From assembly GCF_900302485.1 (NCBI RefSeq), contig NZ_OMOI01000001.1, forward strand, positions 868,001-932,000: 64,000 nucleotides of DNA, in the 5' to 3' direction. Origin of the DNA: Aliiroseovarius pelagivivens (GTDB lineage: Bacteria > Pseudomonadota > Alphaproteobacteria > Rhodobacterales > Rhodobacteraceae). Shown piece by piece: positions 26,063 to 34,389 of the stretch. Numbering within the stretch: position 1 is the first letter of the stretch; the number at the start of each line of letters is the position of its first letter. The position numbers and the translations under genes are program-made. The notes under the pieces are model-generated. The model had not been told where the DNA came from. It made no database searches and saw only the letters and a program-made list of their open reading frames with translations.

Positions 26063-27481
26063 TTATTCCATCACGTAGCCGTAAGAACCCGAGAAGTCTT
26101 GCTTGGCGACTTCTGCGGCAACTCCAACCGTAGGGGTGGAGGATGCAGCGGTTTTCCCAAACAGGAACAGGTCTTTTTCGGACGGGGGGCGAATGCGGTC
26201 GGTCGGTACAGCCAGGAATTCGCCGCGGGTGGGGGTAACCAGATGGGCCGACACGATGATGACCAATTCAGACTGGCGACGCTCGTATTCCGTTGAACGG
26301 AAGAGGGCACCGAGAACCGGCAGATCACCAAGCCACGGCACCGAACCGATGGCGTCCTGGAAGTCATCTTCGATCAGGCCAGCAATGGCAAAGCTTTCAC
26401 CATCACGCAGCTCAACTGTTGTCGAAGTCTCGCGGCGACGGAACGAGTTCAGGATCAAGCCACCATTCTGGTAGCTGACCGAGCTGTCCAAGCCGGATAC
26501 TGCGGCCTTAAGTTGAAGATTGATCACGTCATCCGTCAACACAGTCGGGGTGAACGTAAGTTCGACACCGAAGGGTTTGTATTCAACGGCGATGGCGCCT
26601 TCTTCTTGGGCAACAGGGATCGGGAATTCGCCGCCCGCTAGGAACGCCGCTTCCTGACCCGAAAGTGCTGTCAGGTTTGGTTCGGCCAGAGTGCGGACGA
26701 CACCTTTTGCTTCAAGGGCTTCAAGAAGAACACCTACACGGAAGCTGCCGGCACCGAAGCCGATGCTCATCACACCTTCCTGGTCGCCGCTGACGGTAAT
26801 TACCTCAGAATCAGGGAGGTTATTGCCATTTTGCAGCCAAGTACCTGCCGATGCGCCGATATTCACGCCGCTGCCGACTGGATTTCCAAGCGTTACCGAG
26901 CTGGACAGTGCTTTGCGCACCGAGCGACCCATTTCTGCAAAGCGTACTTTCAACATTACCTGCTGAGTACCACCGACGCTCATCATATTGGAGACGCGCT
27001 CGGGCGCGTAGCGGTTCGCCAGGTCAAGTGCCAGCGTCATCCGGTTCGGAGAGCTGACAACGCCCGACAGAACGATGCCGTCATTGGCTGTGCGTACTTC
27101 GATCCCTTCACCGGGAAGGATCTGACGCAGACGCTCTTTGAATTCGCTGATGTCCGGGGTGACGTGCACTTCGACGTTGCTCAGAAGCTTACCATCAGGC
27201 CCCAGAAGGGTCAGCGTGGTGCGTCCGGGTGTTTTGCCCAGCACATAGATTGTGCGGTCAGACAGTGTCGAAATGTCTGCAATGCCGGGGTTTGCAATGG
27301 AAAGCTCTGCAAATGGATTGTCGCTTTCCACAACCACTGCGCGGTTCATCGGAACCTTTAATGCGCGCGAAGGGCCGGTGTCAGTAACACGAAGTGTTTC
27401 CGCTACGCCCATTGCGGGAGCGGTTCCAACCCCTAATGACAGGCCCAATAGCGCTGCCTTGATAAAACGATCGATCTTCAT
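26063..27481 (-). CDS. cpaC: Tad secretin CpaC/RcpA
   Basis: 472 residues with a signal peptide. N-terminal pilus-specific domain with BON-like region (about 35-190) and C-terminal secretin domain ending in the signature VPWLGDLPVLGALFRS followed by SELVIIVSAHLV. It forms the outer-membrane channel through which the Flp pilus passes. It is separated from cpaB by 235 bp containing an inverted repeat, so it could have its own promoter. Confidence 0.94.
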   Translation of the reverse strand: MKIDRFIKAALLGLSLGVGTAPAMGVAETLRVTDTGPSRALKVPMNRAVVVESDNPFAELSIANPGIADISTLSDRTIYVLGKTPGRTTLTLLGPDGKLLSNVEVHVTPDISEFKERLRQILPGEGIEVRTANDGIVLSGVVSSPNRMTLALDLANRYAPERVSNMMSVGGTQQVMLKVRFAEMGRSVRKALSSSVTLGNPVGSGVNIGASAGTWLQNGNNLPDSEVITVSGDQEGVMSIGFGAGSFRVGVLLEALEAKGVVRTLAEPNLTALSGQEAAFLAGGEFPIPVAQEEGAIAVEYKPFGVELTFTPTVLTDDVINLQLKAAVSGLDSSVSYQNGGLILNSFRRRETSTTVELRDGESFAIAGLIEDDFQDAIGSVPWLGDLPVLGALFRSTEYERRQSELVIIVSAHLVTPTRGEFLAVPTDRIRPPSEKDLFLFGKTAASSTPTVGVAAEVAKQDFSGSYGYVME

Positions 27482-27610
27482 GTGATCCTGCCTCTCTGAT
27501 CACGTATGTGTCCGGGAAGCCCGTTTCAGGCGGGAATTCCCCTTTGCTCGTTGACAATGTAGCCCTCTTGTTGGGGCAATCACCGCTTATTAGTCGCAAG
27601 ACTGCGTCGG

Positions 27611-27635
27611 ATTGAATGAAAAATCAACATTCAAT
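27611..27635. repeat. Inverted repeat upstream of cpaC
   Basis: ATTGAATG (27611-27618) and CATTCAAT (27628-27635) are perfect inverted repeats with a 9-base AT-rich spacer. They lie 130 bp upstream of the cpaC start, in the gap between cpaB and cpaC, and could be a regulator binding site. Confidence 0.4.
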
Positions 27636-27716
27636 AACGTGAAGGCCGGGGCTTATGTGTGCCTCACGCAACACTTATTCCGTTTTGCGCCCCGTCTAGG
27701 TCCGTTTTGACTTGCC

Positions 27717-28553
27717 TTAGTTAGGGCAAGGAATGGGAGTTTCGATGATCTCGGCGCCACGGCGGGTGCGGATCGTGCAGCTTTCCTGCTTGGGTGCGTT
27801 TACCTCACCAATCAGTTCGCCTTGCCCTACTTCAACGGCGGATGTTGTTGTTTCATCCTGAGCGCCAACCAAAGACAGTGACAAACGCCCGCTGCTTTGG
27901 GCTTGGGCCAACGCGGCAACCTGTCGAGGTGTCACTTCGACTGTGACAGTTCTTGCGATCGTGGGTGCTGCGCGGTCGCTATCGGCGATCTGATCCACGG
28001 CAATCAGGTGTACGCTGGCGAGAATCAATTTGGTTATAGCCTCGGTCGCACCGAGTTCATTCACGCCGCTGCCCGACCAGTAGACGTCGATTCGGTCACC
28101 GGGCCTCAAGAAGCCTGACACGCCCGAGCTCACATCGACGCGAATGGCGAAAGCACGCATGCCTTGAGACAAGCGTGACGAAACACCAGCATCAGCACCG
28201 GGTTTAGAAACCTTGACTGCCAACAGGGCTTCGTCCTTCTCCATCGCGCGGATCACGGTGCGGTACTTACGCTCGCCTTCAGGGAAAATCTCTTCGATGG
28301 TTTGGAACGTCCCTTCCGGGATGGCGTTTTCGGGCCATCTCACTACACGAATGTCTTCGCTTGTGATTTGCTGGCCATACCGCAGGGTTCTATTGACCAC
28401 GAAGATATCAACGGTAGGGACGATTGCTCCGCGCGCCGCGCGTTCGGCATCCAATTGTGCCTGATACCCCCCAATGAAATCGCGCGCCATGTAAACAGCA
28501 AAGCCAGCCAGGCCGACTCCGACCACCAAGACCAGTCCGAAAATCAAGCGCAT
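27717..28553 (-). CDS. cpaB: Flp pilus assembly protein CpaB/RcpC
   Basis: 278 residues from MRLIFGL (ATG 28553), with AAAGGAATTCGG upstream; an 8-residue longer frame has no ribosome site. One N-terminal membrane helix, then a SAF-type domain (VNRTLRYGQQITSEDIRVVRWPENAIPEGTF) and the RcpC domain with SQGMRAFAIRVDVSSGVSGFLRPGDRIDVYW. CpaB is a periplasmic component needed for pilus assembly, probably contacting the secretin. It begins the structural part of the locus after the pilins. Confidence 0.92.
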   Translation of the reverse strand: MRLIFGLVLVVGVGLAGFAVYMARDFIGGYQAQLDAERAARGAIVPTVDIFVVNRTLRYGQQITSEDIRVVRWPENAIPEGTFQTIEEIFPEGERKYRTVIRAMEKDEALLAVKVSKPGADAGVSSRLSQGMRAFAIRVDVSSGVSGFLRPGDRIDVYWSGSGVNELGATEAITKLILASVHLIAVDQIADSDRAAPTIARTVTVEVTPRQVAALAQAQSSGRLSLSLVGAQDETTTSAVEVGQGELIGEVNAPKQESCTIRTRRGAEIIETPIPCPN

Positions 28554-28794
28554 CCGAATTCCTTTCGTGCATATCAATCAGCCGTCTGCGTATCTGAACC
28601 CGAATGCATCCGAGGATTTGGTCCAGATCAGAGACAATACGCTGCGTCAGAGCGAAAATCACAGGAAACGGCAATAATTTCTAGCCCATAAATATGAGTA
28701 ACTGAATTTAATCGACTATGTGCTCAGAGTGCCAACCCTTCAACTGAGGGAGGGGAGGGCTGATCGCGTAACTGAAGTGATCCAGAGCACACTT

Positions 28795-28829
28795 CCAAAA
28801 ACAAAAGCCGCACCCGAGGGCGCGGCTTT
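28795..28829 (-). terminator. Intrinsic terminator after the Flp pilin genes
   Basis: AAAGCCGC (28804-28811) pairs with GCGGCTTT (28822-28829). On the minus strand the hairpin is followed by TGTTTTTGG. This would allow the abundant pilin mRNA to end before cpaB. Confidence 0.85.
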
Positions 28830-28850
28830 CGTGATCTTGTTCCGGCATTA

Positions 28851-29042
28851 TCAGTGTGACATCACACTCATTGCCGACAGGCTTGACGAAATTTTGTCGG
28901 CTAGCGACGTTGTTCCGCCCGAAACCGAGGTCAACACCGCAATACCCAGACCTACAACAGCTGCCGTCAGGACAACCCAGTCTACAGTTACAGCGCCGTC
29001 TTCATCGGCCTTGAAGGTTTTGATCATATCAAAAATTTTCAT
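28851..29042 (-). CDS. flp: Flp-family type IVb pilin (second copy)
   Basis: 63 residues. Flp prepilin with a short charged leader ending DEDG, cleavage expected between G16 and A17, then the hydrophobic assembly helix TVDWVVLTAAVVGLGIAVL and a short Ser/Met-rich tail. The +5/+6 residues are DW rather than the more common EY. It differs from the upstream pilin at four of 63 residues (I3/L, D5/E, V29/I, V60/I). It lies 42 bp downstream of the first copy, ahead of a terminator. Confidence 0.93.
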   Translation of the reverse strand: MKIFDMIKTFKADEDGAVTVDWVVLTAAVVGLGIAVLTSVSGGTTSLADKISSSLSAMSVMSH

Positions 29043-29084
29043 TCAACTATCCTTTACTAGTAAATAACGCCAAGCCCAGAGGTC

Positions 29085-29276
29085 TTAGTGAGACATGATG
29101 CTCATTGCCGACAGGCTGGACGAGATTTTGTCAGCCAGCGAAGTGGTACCACCGGATACCGACGTCAGCACGGCAATACCAAGGCCAACGATAGCCGCGG
29201 TCAGTACAACCCAGTCTACAGTTACAGCGCCGTCTTCGTCGGCTTTGAAAGTCTTGATCATCTCGAACAGTTTCAT
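29085..29276 (-). CDS. flp: Flp-family type IVb pilin (first copy)
   Basis: 63 residues, near-identical to the copy downstream. GAGGAAG precedes the ATG. The major subunit of the Tad pilus, matured by CpaA and polymerised by the CpaF/TadBC machine. Being first in transcription order and followed by a terminator after the second copy, it is probably expressed at a higher level than the assembly genes. Confidence 0.93.
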   Translation of the reverse strand: MKLFEMIKTFKADEDGAVTVDWVVLTAAIVGLGIAVLTSVSGGTTSLADKISSSLSAMSIMSH

Positions 29277-29603
29277 AATTTCTTCCTCAGGTTGGGCGTT
29301 CAGATTTTGTAAACGTTTGCAGGCTCATTCCTACATTCCGCTCAACATGGCAACAATAAGCCTTTGGAATGGGGCGAGAATTGGGCAGGTTTCGTACGAT
29401 TTCTCGCTTGGTGTGGATTTTTTTTGGCACGTTTTGTAATATATTGTTAATACTTGTTAAATTAGAAAGTTCCCTAAGGGAAACTCCGAATGATTTTGGT
29501 GACTTATCAGGCCGAACTCTATGAAATTGAGGAAAAACTAGCGCTTTTTACCTCAATCTGCGAGAAGTGAATCAGTTAACGAGATAGAGCAGAGAACCGC
29601 AAA
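29277..29603. promoter_or_regulatory. Intergenic region between divergent flp and lytic transglycosylase genes
   Basis: 327 bp, AT-rich. It must hold the flp promoter on the minus strand and one for the transglycosylase on the plus strand. Visible elements are a near-perfect palindrome TTCCCTAAGGGAA (29470-29482) and paired TTAA half-sites at 29447-29450 and 29457-29460 spaced by six bases, one less than the CtrA consensus spacing. I cannot fix promoter boxes with confidence. Confidence 0.4.
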
Positions 29604-30443
29604 ATGCGGCTATTAACGTATATCGGAACGGTTTGGGCGCTTGGATTGGCGGGTGTTGCCTTTGGGCAGGATACCCCACCGCCATACCCGGACTTTACAT
29701 TCAAACGCGTCACTGTCCCGCAAGCGGGTACGAATAGCCGTTTGACGGTTCAGATAGATCCTGAAGAACAGGCGGCGGCCCTTGCGGTTCCAGAAAAACC
29801 GGTTTCCGAAGCCGTGCCTGATCCTGAATTTGCGTTGCCAGCACCAAGCCCTTGGGATTGGTTTTGGCAAGAAGTGTCACCGAAACTATCAGACACGGGG
29901 CCCGCGAATATCCAAAATGCCATCAGTGCAATTGCGGAACGCGACGGACTACCTCAGCCAAGATTGCAGCATCTGCAAGACATCGCACGTGTTCATGGCG
30001 CAGATATTCTACGCTTTACTGTCGGCACGTCGGTCTCTCCTGCGCTCGTAGTCGCTCTGATCTCGGTTGAAAGTGCAGGGAACAAGCAGGCCATCAGCGA
30101 GGCAGGGGCAGAGGGATTGATGCAGCTGATTCCGGCGACAGCGGAACGGTTCGGCGTCACGGACAGTTCCGATCCATCGCAAAACATCGAAGGTGGCGTG
30201 GCGTATCTGGAATGGCTGATCAAGCATTTTAGGGGCGATCCGATATTCGCCCTTGCAGGCTATAACGCCGGCGAGAACGCTGTTGGCGATCATGGCGGGA
30301 TCCCGCCTTACCCCGAGACCCGCGCCTATGTGCCCAAAGTCTTGGCCGCATGGAATGTCGCGCGGGGGTTGTGTATTACGCCGCCAGAACTATTGACAGA
30401 TGGTTGCGTGTTTACCGTTATGGGAGCCCCCTCAAATGGGTGA
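29604..30443 (+). CDS. Lytic transglycosylase (SLT domain)
   Basis: 279 residues with a signal peptide (cleavage near residue 21, AFG-QD). A Pro/Glu-rich linker is followed by an SLT fold at about 135-260: the catalytic glutamate is E156 in ALISVESAGN, and AEGLMQLIPATAERFGV and YNAGENAV complete the motif set. It cleaves peptidoglycan glycan strands to 1,6-anhydro products. Its position beside the flp promoter may mean it opens the wall for the pilus, but it is transcribed away from that operon and overlaps the next gene by 8 bp. Confidence 0.9.
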   Translation: MRLLTYIGTVWALGLAGVAFGQDTPPPYPDFTFKRVTVPQAGTNSRLTVQIDPEEQAAALAVPEKPVSEAVPDPEFALPAPSPWDWFWQEVSPKLSDTGPANIQNAISAIAERDGLPQPRLQHLQDIARVHGADILRFTVGTSVSPALVVALISVESAGNKQAISEAGAEGLMQLIPATAERFGVTDSSDPSQNIEGGVAYLEWLIKHFRGDPIFALAGYNAGENAVGDHGGIPPYPETRAYVPKVLAAWNVARGLCITPPELLTDGCVFTVMGAPSNG

Positions 30444-31884
30444 CGAACTTCAAAAGAAGCCATTGGTTCTGGACGTAGATGGTACGTTCTTGCGCACCGA
30501 TATCCTGTTCGAATGCTTTTGGTCCGCTTTGGGAAAAGACCCAATCCGCGCTATAAAAGCAAGCTTCTTGAACTTGAAAAAGCCCGCGCGTCTGAAGGCT
30601 GAGCTGGCCCAAATCGCGACCCTGCGCACAGATCTTCTTCCGGTCGAGCCCGAGGTTTCTGAGTTGGTTGCCCAAGCCAAGGCTGACGGGCGCGAAGTCA
30701 TCCTGGCCTCGGCCTCGCACCAGCCATTGGTCGAACAACTGGCGCGCGACCATGATCTATCGCCGCGTGTGTTCGCATCAGACGGGCAGACCAATCTGAA
30801 AGGTGAACGTAAGGCTTCTGCACTTGTAGCCGCGTTTGGCGAGCAGGGATTTGACTATGCTGGAAACGCGCCGGTCGATAGGGCGATTTGGTCAATGGCG
30901 GATCACGCTATCGTCGTAGGCGATGATGCATCAGCCCGCCAGATCGAGGGCCGCGGACAGGTTATTACCCGCGTAGAAGGCGGCTGGCAGATGGCCGATG
31001 TGATGCGGAGCTTCCGTCCACATCAATGGGTCAAAAACGTGCTGCTGCTTTTGCCCATGATCGCAGCCCATGCGTTTGACGTGCCAACAGTACTCGCCGC
31101 ATTCCTTGGAATTGTTGCCTTTTCGGCGGCGGCCTCGTCGATCTATCTGGTGAACGACCTGCTGGATCTGGAAGCGGATCGCCTGCACGCCACCAAGAAA
31201 AACCGTCCCTTCGCGTCGGGTGCGGTGCCAATCCAGATTGGCATGCTGTGTTTCGTGCTTCTGTCCATCATTGCCTTGGGCGTAGCCGCCGTGCTGTCTT
31301 GGGCATTTCTTGGGGTGGTGGCGTTCTATATGGCGCTGTCGTTGGCCTATTCGCTCAAGCTTAAGCGGATGCGCTGGATCGATATTGCCGTGTTGGCTTC
31401 ACTTTATACCCTGCGTGTCGTCGCGGGCGCGGCGGCGACTGGGATCTATGTCTCGGGATACCTTCTGGTCTTCATTTTCCCGGTCTTTCTTGCGCTCGGT
31501 TGCGTGAAACGGCTGACTGAGCTGACATTGGCCACCTCGGACGAACGCCTGCCCGGACGAGGGTACGGCCGTCCGGACCGTCCCGACTTACTGAACGTCG
31601 CCGCGCTTGGCGTTGTCGCGGCGCTGGTGGCCTTCTTCCTGTATTCCTTCACCGAGCAAGCCATCGGTCTTTACAAAACGCGTTGGCTAATTTGGGTGGC
31701 TGAAATCCCGCTGGCTTGGTGGCTTATTCGCATGGTGTCGTTGGGCTGGCATGGCAAGCAAGATTACGACCCGATTGTTTTTGCCATGAAGGACAAGCGC
31801 GGCATCGGACTGATCCTGATGACGCTGTCCATCATGTTCTATGCAGCCGGTCTTTGGCAGCAGTGGTTTGGCGCCATTGGCTGA
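30436..31884 (+). CDS. HAD-UbiA fusion: polyprenyl-phosphate phosphoribosyltransferase-like protein
   Basis: 482 residues from ATG 30436, which overlaps the end of the transglycosylase gene. Residues 1-190 form a HAD phosphatase domain with DVDGT (D13, D15), a SAS motif II and VGDD. Residues 195-482 form a UbiA-type membrane prenyltransferase with FRPHQWVKNVLLL, NDLLDLEADRLHATKKNRP and about nine helices. The UbiA half resembles decaprenyl-phosphate phosphoribosyltransferase (mycobacterial Rv3806c), which makes the precursor of decaprenyl-phospho-arabinose. In mycobacteria a separate phosphatase acts next; I infer that the HAD domain could do that here. DprE1- and DprE2-like genes lie 0.5-2.5 kb away on the other strand, supporting this reading. 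Confidence 0.8.
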   Translation: MGDELQKKPLVLDVDGTFLRTDILFECFWSALGKDPIRAIKASFLNLKKPARLKAELAQIATLRTDLLPVEPEVSELVAQAKADGREVILASASHQPLVEQLARDHDLSPRVFASDGQTNLKGERKASALVAAFGEQGFDYAGNAPVDRAIWSMADHAIVVGDDASARQIEGRGQVITRVEGGWQMADVMRSFRPHQWVKNVLLLLPMIAAHAFDVPTVLAAFLGIVAFSAAASSIYLVNDLLDLEADRLHATKKNRPFASGAVPIQIGMLCFVLLSIIALGVAAVLSWAFLGVVAFYMALSLAYSLKLKRMRWIDIAVLASLYTLRVVAGAAATGIYVSGYLLVFIFPVFLALGCVKRLTELTLATSDERLPGRGYGRPDRPDLLNVAALGVVAALVAFFLYSFTEQAIGLYKTRWLIWVAEIPLAWWLIRMVSLGWHGKQDYDPIVFAMKDKRGIGLILMTLSIMFYAAGLWQQWFGAIG

Positions 31885-31927
31885 CCATGGCGGTCGCACC
31901 CCATAGCAACATTATCCGATCGACACA

Positions 31928-31964
31928 GGCTGGGATCCCTAAGGGATCCCGCCGATTTTTTTGA
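31928..31964 (+). terminator. Intrinsic terminator after the UbiA fusion gene
   Basis: GGCTGGGATCCC and GGGATCCCGCC arms around TAA, followed by a run of T (GATTTTTTTG). Confidence 0.88.
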
Positions 31965-32019
31965 TCCAACCTGAACTTGGTCACGTAACCCAGTTACCAA
32001 CAGAAACTGGAGTGAACCT

Positions 32020-32289
32020 ATGAAAAACCTGACGATTTGCGTATCGACTGTGCTCTTGCTGGCTACTTCGCCTGCGCTGGCCGGAAAGAACAACCCCGAA
32101 GAAGCCAAGGCTATGGCATCGGCATTGAAGAAGGGCGGAGGCGGCAATAACTCGCCCCTGAAAGACGCGCTTGGCCTTGAAGGCAAGGGCGGCGTCGCCA
32201 AGTTTGTATCCGGTGGTGGAAATGGCGGCTGGGGTAATGTCGGATCGACCCTGACAGGCACGCCCGGAAAGTCTGTATCGGGACGCTAA
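32020..32289 (+). CDS. Small secreted glycine-rich hypothetical protein
   Basis: 89 residues. A clear signal peptide (MKNLTICVSTVLLLATSPALA) is followed by a 68-residue mature chain rich in Gly, Lys and Asn. AACTGGAG lies upstream of the ATG. I recognise no family. It is a separate unit bounded by terminators on both sides, which supports it as a real gene. Confidence 0.65.
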   Translation: MKNLTICVSTVLLLATSPALAGKNNPEEAKAMASALKKGGGGNNSPLKDALGLEGKGGVAKFVSGGGNGGWGNVGSTLTGTPGKSVSGR

Positions 32290-32299
32290 GCTTCAAAAG

Positions 32300-32330
32300 C
32301 AAAGCCCCCACGAAACAGTGGGGGCTTTAA
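32300..32330. terminator. Bidirectional intrinsic terminator
   Basis: AAAGCCCCCAC (32301-32311) and GTGGGGGCTTT (32318-32328) form an 11-bp perfect stem. On the minus strand the flanking TGCTTTTG completes a terminator for the SDR gene; on the plus strand it ends the small secreted gene. Confidence 0.85.
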
Positions 32331-32332
32331 CA

Positions 32333-33070
32333 TTAGATCGACATCTTCTTGAAAATAAATTCGGGTATGTGCCGGATGATCAGCATGATGTAGCGCCAGA
32401 AAAACGGCGTGTAGATCACGTTCTTCTGCTTCTCGACCGCTTTCAGAATATCCTTGGCCACGGCCTCGGGCGAGGCAACCAGAAACATCCCCTCGATGCT
32501 CCATGTCATGGCAGTATCCACGAAGCCCGGCTTTACCGTCACTACATGCCCACCCGCGCGGGTCAGACGATTGCGCAGGCCTGACAAATAGGTGGCGAAA
32601 CCTGCCTTGGCCGAGCCATAGACGTAATTCCCGATCCGCCCGCGATCCCCAGCGACAGACCCGACGCCGACCACAGTGCCGGCGCCACGCGCCTCGATCA
32701 CCGGGGCGAGCAGTGACAGGAACGTGGCGGGGCCGGTGTGGCTGTCCTGGATAACGCCGTCGATCAGACGAGGGTCGGCGTCGATTGCTTCTTGTGGCGG
32801 CATCGAGCCCACAAAGACAGCTGCGTTGATCACGCCCTCCATCTTCTCGGCGCGCGCGATGATTGGGCCAAACGTGGCACTGTCACGGGCGTCGAATTTG
32901 ATCGGGACGGCATCTACCCCGCGCACTGACATATCGGCGGCCGAGCGTTTCAAATCTTCCATGTCGCGGCCCGCCAAAATGACACTGGCGCCTTGATCGG
33001 CAACCGCATTGGCAAAGCCCCGCGCCATCGAGGACGTCGCCCCCAAAATGATCCAGCAATTCTGTGTCAT
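32333..33070 (-). CDS. SDR-family oxidoreductase, DprE2-like
   Basis: 245 residues. Short-chain dehydrogenase with N-terminal GATSSMARGFA nucleotide-binding loop and the catalytic set S138, Y151 and K155 in VGSVAGDRGRIGNYVYGSAKAG. The GDRGRxxNxVYGxxKAG block is shared with DprE2, which reduces the 2-keto intermediate made by DprE1 during epimerisation of decaprenyl-phospho-ribose to -arabinose. Its ATG overlaps the stop of the DprE1-like gene by 4 bp, so the two are translationally coupled. Confidence 0.85.
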   Translation of the reverse strand: MTQNCWIILGATSSMARGFANAVADQGASVILAGRDMEDLKRSAADMSVRGVDAVPIKFDARDSATFGPIIARAEKMEGVINAAVFVGSMPPQEAIDADPRLIDGVIQDSHTGPATFLSLLAPVIEARGAGTVVGVGSVAGDRGRIGNYVYGSAKAGFATYLSGLRNRLTRAGGHVVTVKPGFVDTAMTWSIEGMFLVASPEAVAKDILKAVEKQKNVIYTPFFWRYIMLIIRHIPEFIFKKMSI

Positions 33071-34389
33071 GACGCACCTCCTGCTGTGCGCAGATCAAGC
33101 CGCCGCACCATGTCGGTTTCAAGGGTATGTTCAGGATCGGCCTTATTCACCGCTTTAACCCAATCGCCATGTTCGGGATACATCGCCTTGATCGCGGGGC
33201 CGGTGGCCAGCGCATCCTTGGCCAGATACAGGCGTCCGCCCGCATCGACGGTCATGTCTTCCAGCATTGCGATCAGCTCGGGTGCGGCATCGCGGGCAGG
33301 GAAATCCACCGCAAGCGTATAGCCTTCCATCGGGAAGCTCATAGGGCCCGCGCGTCCCGGTCCCATGCGTTTGAGCACAGCCAGCGGGGAGGCAAGGCCA
33401 GCCCCAGCGATTTCTTTCAACATCGCTTTCAGCGCGTCGGCCTGATCCAGTGGCACTACGTTTTGGAACTGATAGAAGCCGCGCTTGCCATAGAGGCGGT
33501 TCCAGTCGTGGATCTTGTCCAGCGGGAAGAAGAATTCGTCAATCCGCTTGACTGATGATCGGCCAGAGGTCGGCACGCGCCGGTAATAGGCGTTGTTGAA
33601 ACTGCGCACGATCGGGCCAGACAGGGCAAAGTTCGGTGCATCAAGCGGTACCTTTTTGGCGGGCTTCGCTTTCGGCAATAGGCCAGCGGCCAGTTCGGCC
33701 TCTTCCACGATGCCGCGCCCAAGGCTCGCACCTGTCGCGGTGGCGTCGATCCAGCCTACACAATAGGTGGCTTGGCTGCCGTCGAGATGTGCAAGGTGTT
33801 CGTCCCAATCCGCGGCGCGGCGTTCTGTGACCATCATCACGTCGCCGGGGCAGGGTTTCAGCTGCAGTTTCGCTTCGGAAATCACTCCAGTCTGGCCGAT
33901 GCCGCCCATGGTGGCGCGGAAAAGACCGGCGTTGCGATCCGGTGTTGCCACCGTGCGCTTTTCGCCGTTCAGCAGCGTGACCGACAGTACATGCTGCCCA
34001 AAGCTGCCTTCGTTGTGATGGTTTTTGCCGTGCACGTCTTGCGCGATGCAGCCGCCCACAGTGGCAAAACCGGTGCCGGGCATAACGGCGGGCAGCCAAC
34101 CCTGGGGCGCGAACACTTTGGCCAAAGTGGCAATGGTCACACCAGCCTCGACGGTGACAACGCCGGTGTCGCCGTTAAAGTCCAGAATGCGGTTCATGCG
34201 TGTCATGTCGATCGCGCGGCCGCCGTCATTCAAGGACGCATCGCCGTAGGATCGGCAGTTGCCAATCGCCGGACAAGAGGTGTCTGCCAAGGCGTTTTTC
34301 AGCGTGCTGGCACGTTCAGGCCGTGCCAGTTCCGCCGTCGCTGTGCGCACGCGGCCCCAGCCTGAATACTCAGTTGTTTTCCAAACCAT
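33067..34389 (-). CDS. FAD-dependent oxidoreductase, DprE1-like
   Basis: 440 residues. FAD-binding type 4 fold with ALAD... PAIGNCRSYGDASLN, then GGCIAQDVHGKNHHNEGSFGQHV, the hallmark of DprE1, which oxidises decaprenyl-phospho-ribose at C2'. K391 in RLYLAKD corresponds to the active-site lysine (K418 of M. tuberculosis). The position equivalent to C387, the target of benzothiazinones, is alanine (A360 in YTLAVDFP). It lies between a flippase-like gene and the DprE2-like gene, overlapping both. The lipid substrate in this bacterium is inferred, not shown. Confidence 0.85.
   Translation of the reverse strand: MVWKTTEYSGWGRVRTATAELARPERASTLKNALADTSCPAIGNCRSYGDASLNDGGRAIDMTRMNRILDFNGDTGVVTVEAGVTIATLAKVFAPQGWLPAVMPGTGFATVGGCIAQDVHGKNHHNEGSFGQHVLSVTLLNGEKRTVATPDRNAGLFRATMGGIGQTGVISEAKLQLKPCPGDVMMVTERRAADWDEHLAHLDGSQATYCVGWIDATATGASLGRGIVEEAELAAGLLPKAKPAKKVPLDAPNFALSGPIVRSFNNAYYRRVPTSGRSSVKRIDEFFFPLDKIHDWNRLYGKRGFYQFQNVVPLDQADALKAMLKEIAGAGLASPLAVLKRMGPGRAGPMSFPMEGYTLAVDFPARDAAPELIAMLEDMTVDAGGRLYLAKDALATGPAIKAMYPEHGDWVKAVNKADPEHTLETDMVRRLDLRTAGGAS

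Noticed and set aside
31935..31955. GGGATCCC palindrome pair as an attachment site
   Set aside because: It forms the stem of an intrinsic terminator with a T run directly after it; no integrase is near.
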